A stretch of 45,188 bases of DNA, taken from assembly GCA_964628385.1 (NCBI GenBank), contig CAZVOD010000032.1:1-45188 (forward strand). The letters are read 5' to 3'. Shown in pieces: positions 44,392-45,188 of this stretch (positions are counted from its first letter, which is position 1; every line of letters starts with the position of its first letter). The stretch comes from JANQPA01 sp964628385 (GTDB lineage Bacteria; Bacteroidota; Bacteroidia; Chitinophagales; Saprospiraceae). The notes under the pieces are model-generated. The model was not told the DNA's origin, ran no database searches, and was given only the letters and a program-made list of their open reading frames with translations. The position numbers and the translations under genes were made by a program.

Positions 44392-45066
44392 TTATGAGGC
44401 TATTATATTGTTATCGAGTGCAAATTTTACCAATCCAATTCTGTTTTTGGTGTTGGTTTTTTTCCTTAAATTTTTGATATGGGTATTAACAGTATCCTGG
44501 CTGATTTTGAGCTTTTTAGCAATTTCTTTTCCAGAATATTCCATAAAGATGAACTTGAGAATATCAATCTCTCTAGTCGTCAACGAAATAAGTACACTAT
44601 TGTCATCATATTCATTCTGAGGTGTTGTTTTTTCCCCCTTAGGCATTTCCTGTATCTTTTTTCTGACATTAGCATTAAAATAGTCGCCGCCTTGTGCTAC
44701 TATTTTTACTGCTTTAATTAATTCTTCTTTTGGGTCTGTTTTCAGAATATATCCTCTGGCCCCCATGCTGTATAATTCATATACCAGCCTATGATCATCG
44801 TGATTGGATACGATCAGTACAGCTGCTTTTTTCTTCATTTTTTTTATCTCTTTAAGAGCCTTGAGGCCATCGAGGTTAGGCATGTTGATATCCAGCATAA
44901 TCACATCAGGTTCTATATCAACGAGTTTTTCAATCAATTCAAAGCCGTCTGTTGCTGTTGCAATGATGGATACATCAGTTTCTGATTCAAAAATAAGCTT
45001 GAAGCCATCTAATATAAGCTGATGGTCATCAGCGATCATGAGAGTGAATCCTTCTTTCTGGGTCAT
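44392..45066 (-). CDS. NarL/FixJ-family response regulator
   Basis: A two-component response regulator of 224 residues with an intact receiver domain: D13-D14 in ADDHQLILDG, phosphoacceptor D59 in VIMLDINMPNLDG, the conserved S87 in LIVSNHD and K109 in YILKTD. The C-terminal part (about 160-224) is a LuxR-type helix-turn-helix, SLTTREIDILKFIFMEYSGKEIAKKLKISQDTVNTHIKNLR. It will bind DNA when phosphorylated. No histidine kinase is present in the window. It converges with the suf operon; 222 bp lie between the two stops, including the suf terminator. The regulon is unknown. Confidence 0.93.
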   Translation of the reverse strand: MTQKEGFTLMIADDHQLILDGFKLIFESETDVSIIATATDGFELIEKLVDIEPDVIMLDINMPNLDGLKALKEIKKMKKKAAVLIVSNHDDHRLVYELYSMGARGYILKTDPKEELIKAVKIVAQGGDYFNANVRKKIQEMPKGEKTTPQNEYDDNSVLISLTTREIDILKFIFMEYSGKEIAKKLKISQDTVNTHIKNLRKKTNTKNRIGLVKFALDNNIIAS

Positions 45067-45188
45067 TAACGAAAAATCTTTTTATTTAACGCTGTGTTGA
45101 ATTTTATTCTACTAAGTTGTTTAAGACTGTGGGTTTATAGTTGAAGGCAAAGGCTTGTGCAGCAAGGCGAAGCGCTTTTTTCTTTGCG

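Overview
This 45 kb window is chromosomal DNA from a member of the Bacteroidota. The lineage evidence is a type IX secretion C-terminal sorting domain, a BamA directly after UppS, a bacterial PcrB/GGGP synthase, matches to the TAnnTTTG -7 promoter element, and the sufBCDSE-sufT gene order. A marine or environmental Cytophagales-type organism is the best guess, but that is inference. I see no rRNA, tRNA, CRISPR array, phage or transposase. Most genes are ordinary core genes.

Layout. 1-2990: a secreted M28 peptidase, hypoxanthine phosphoribosyltransferase, and a decayed inositol-monophosphatase gene that has lost its catalytic core. 3089-9860: an FtsX/MacB-type permease followed by a surface-polysaccharide block (Wzx-like flippase, Wzz-like chain-length protein, O-antigen ligase/polymerase-like protein). 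These converge on crcB and a WecA-type undecaprenyl-phosphate sugar-phosphate transferase. No glycosyltransferase gene is in the block. 10201-13657: uppS and bamA. 13729-19328: rsgA, pcrB, a DUF481-like outer-membrane protein, a class-C-type serine hydrolase and an FAD oxidoreductase. 19422-24265: the oxidative pentose phosphate pathway as two divergent pairs (rpiB-gnd on minus, zwf-pgl on plus). They are separated by 595 bp holding a long imperfect inverted repeat. 24323-31657: a lipoprotein serine hydrolase, a T9SS-exported protein interrupted by one in-frame TGA, a multipass acyltransferase-like protein, an ABC exporter and a GxxExxY protein. 31654-37757, all minus: pgeF, a class V aminotransferase, a MltD-like lytic transglycosylase and a large unrecognised secreted protein with a LamG-like end. 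38431-44169: the SUF iron-sulfur operon sufB-C-D-S-E-T with a good promoter and a palindromic operator candidate. 44392-45066: a LuxR-type response regulator.

How the genes fit together. WecA, UppS, Wzx, Wzz and the ligase all act on or with the undecaprenyl lipid carrier, and BamA and the DUF481-like protein belong to the outer membrane. Zwf, Pgl, Gnd and RpiB form a continuous route from glucose-6-phosphate to ribose-5-phosphate with NADPH output. The Suf proteins form a complete cluster assembly machine with sulfur donor (SufS/E), scaffold (SufBCD) and a maturation factor (SufT).

No clearly new multi-gene system was found. The least explained items are the 164-bp inverted-repeat element in front of zwf, with a related sequence before the T9SS gene; the palindrome upstream of suf; the 694-residue secreted LamG protein with two related internal modules; and a perfect 26-bp palindrome in an otherwise empty intergenic region. 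All functional names come from reading motifs by eye, with no database search.
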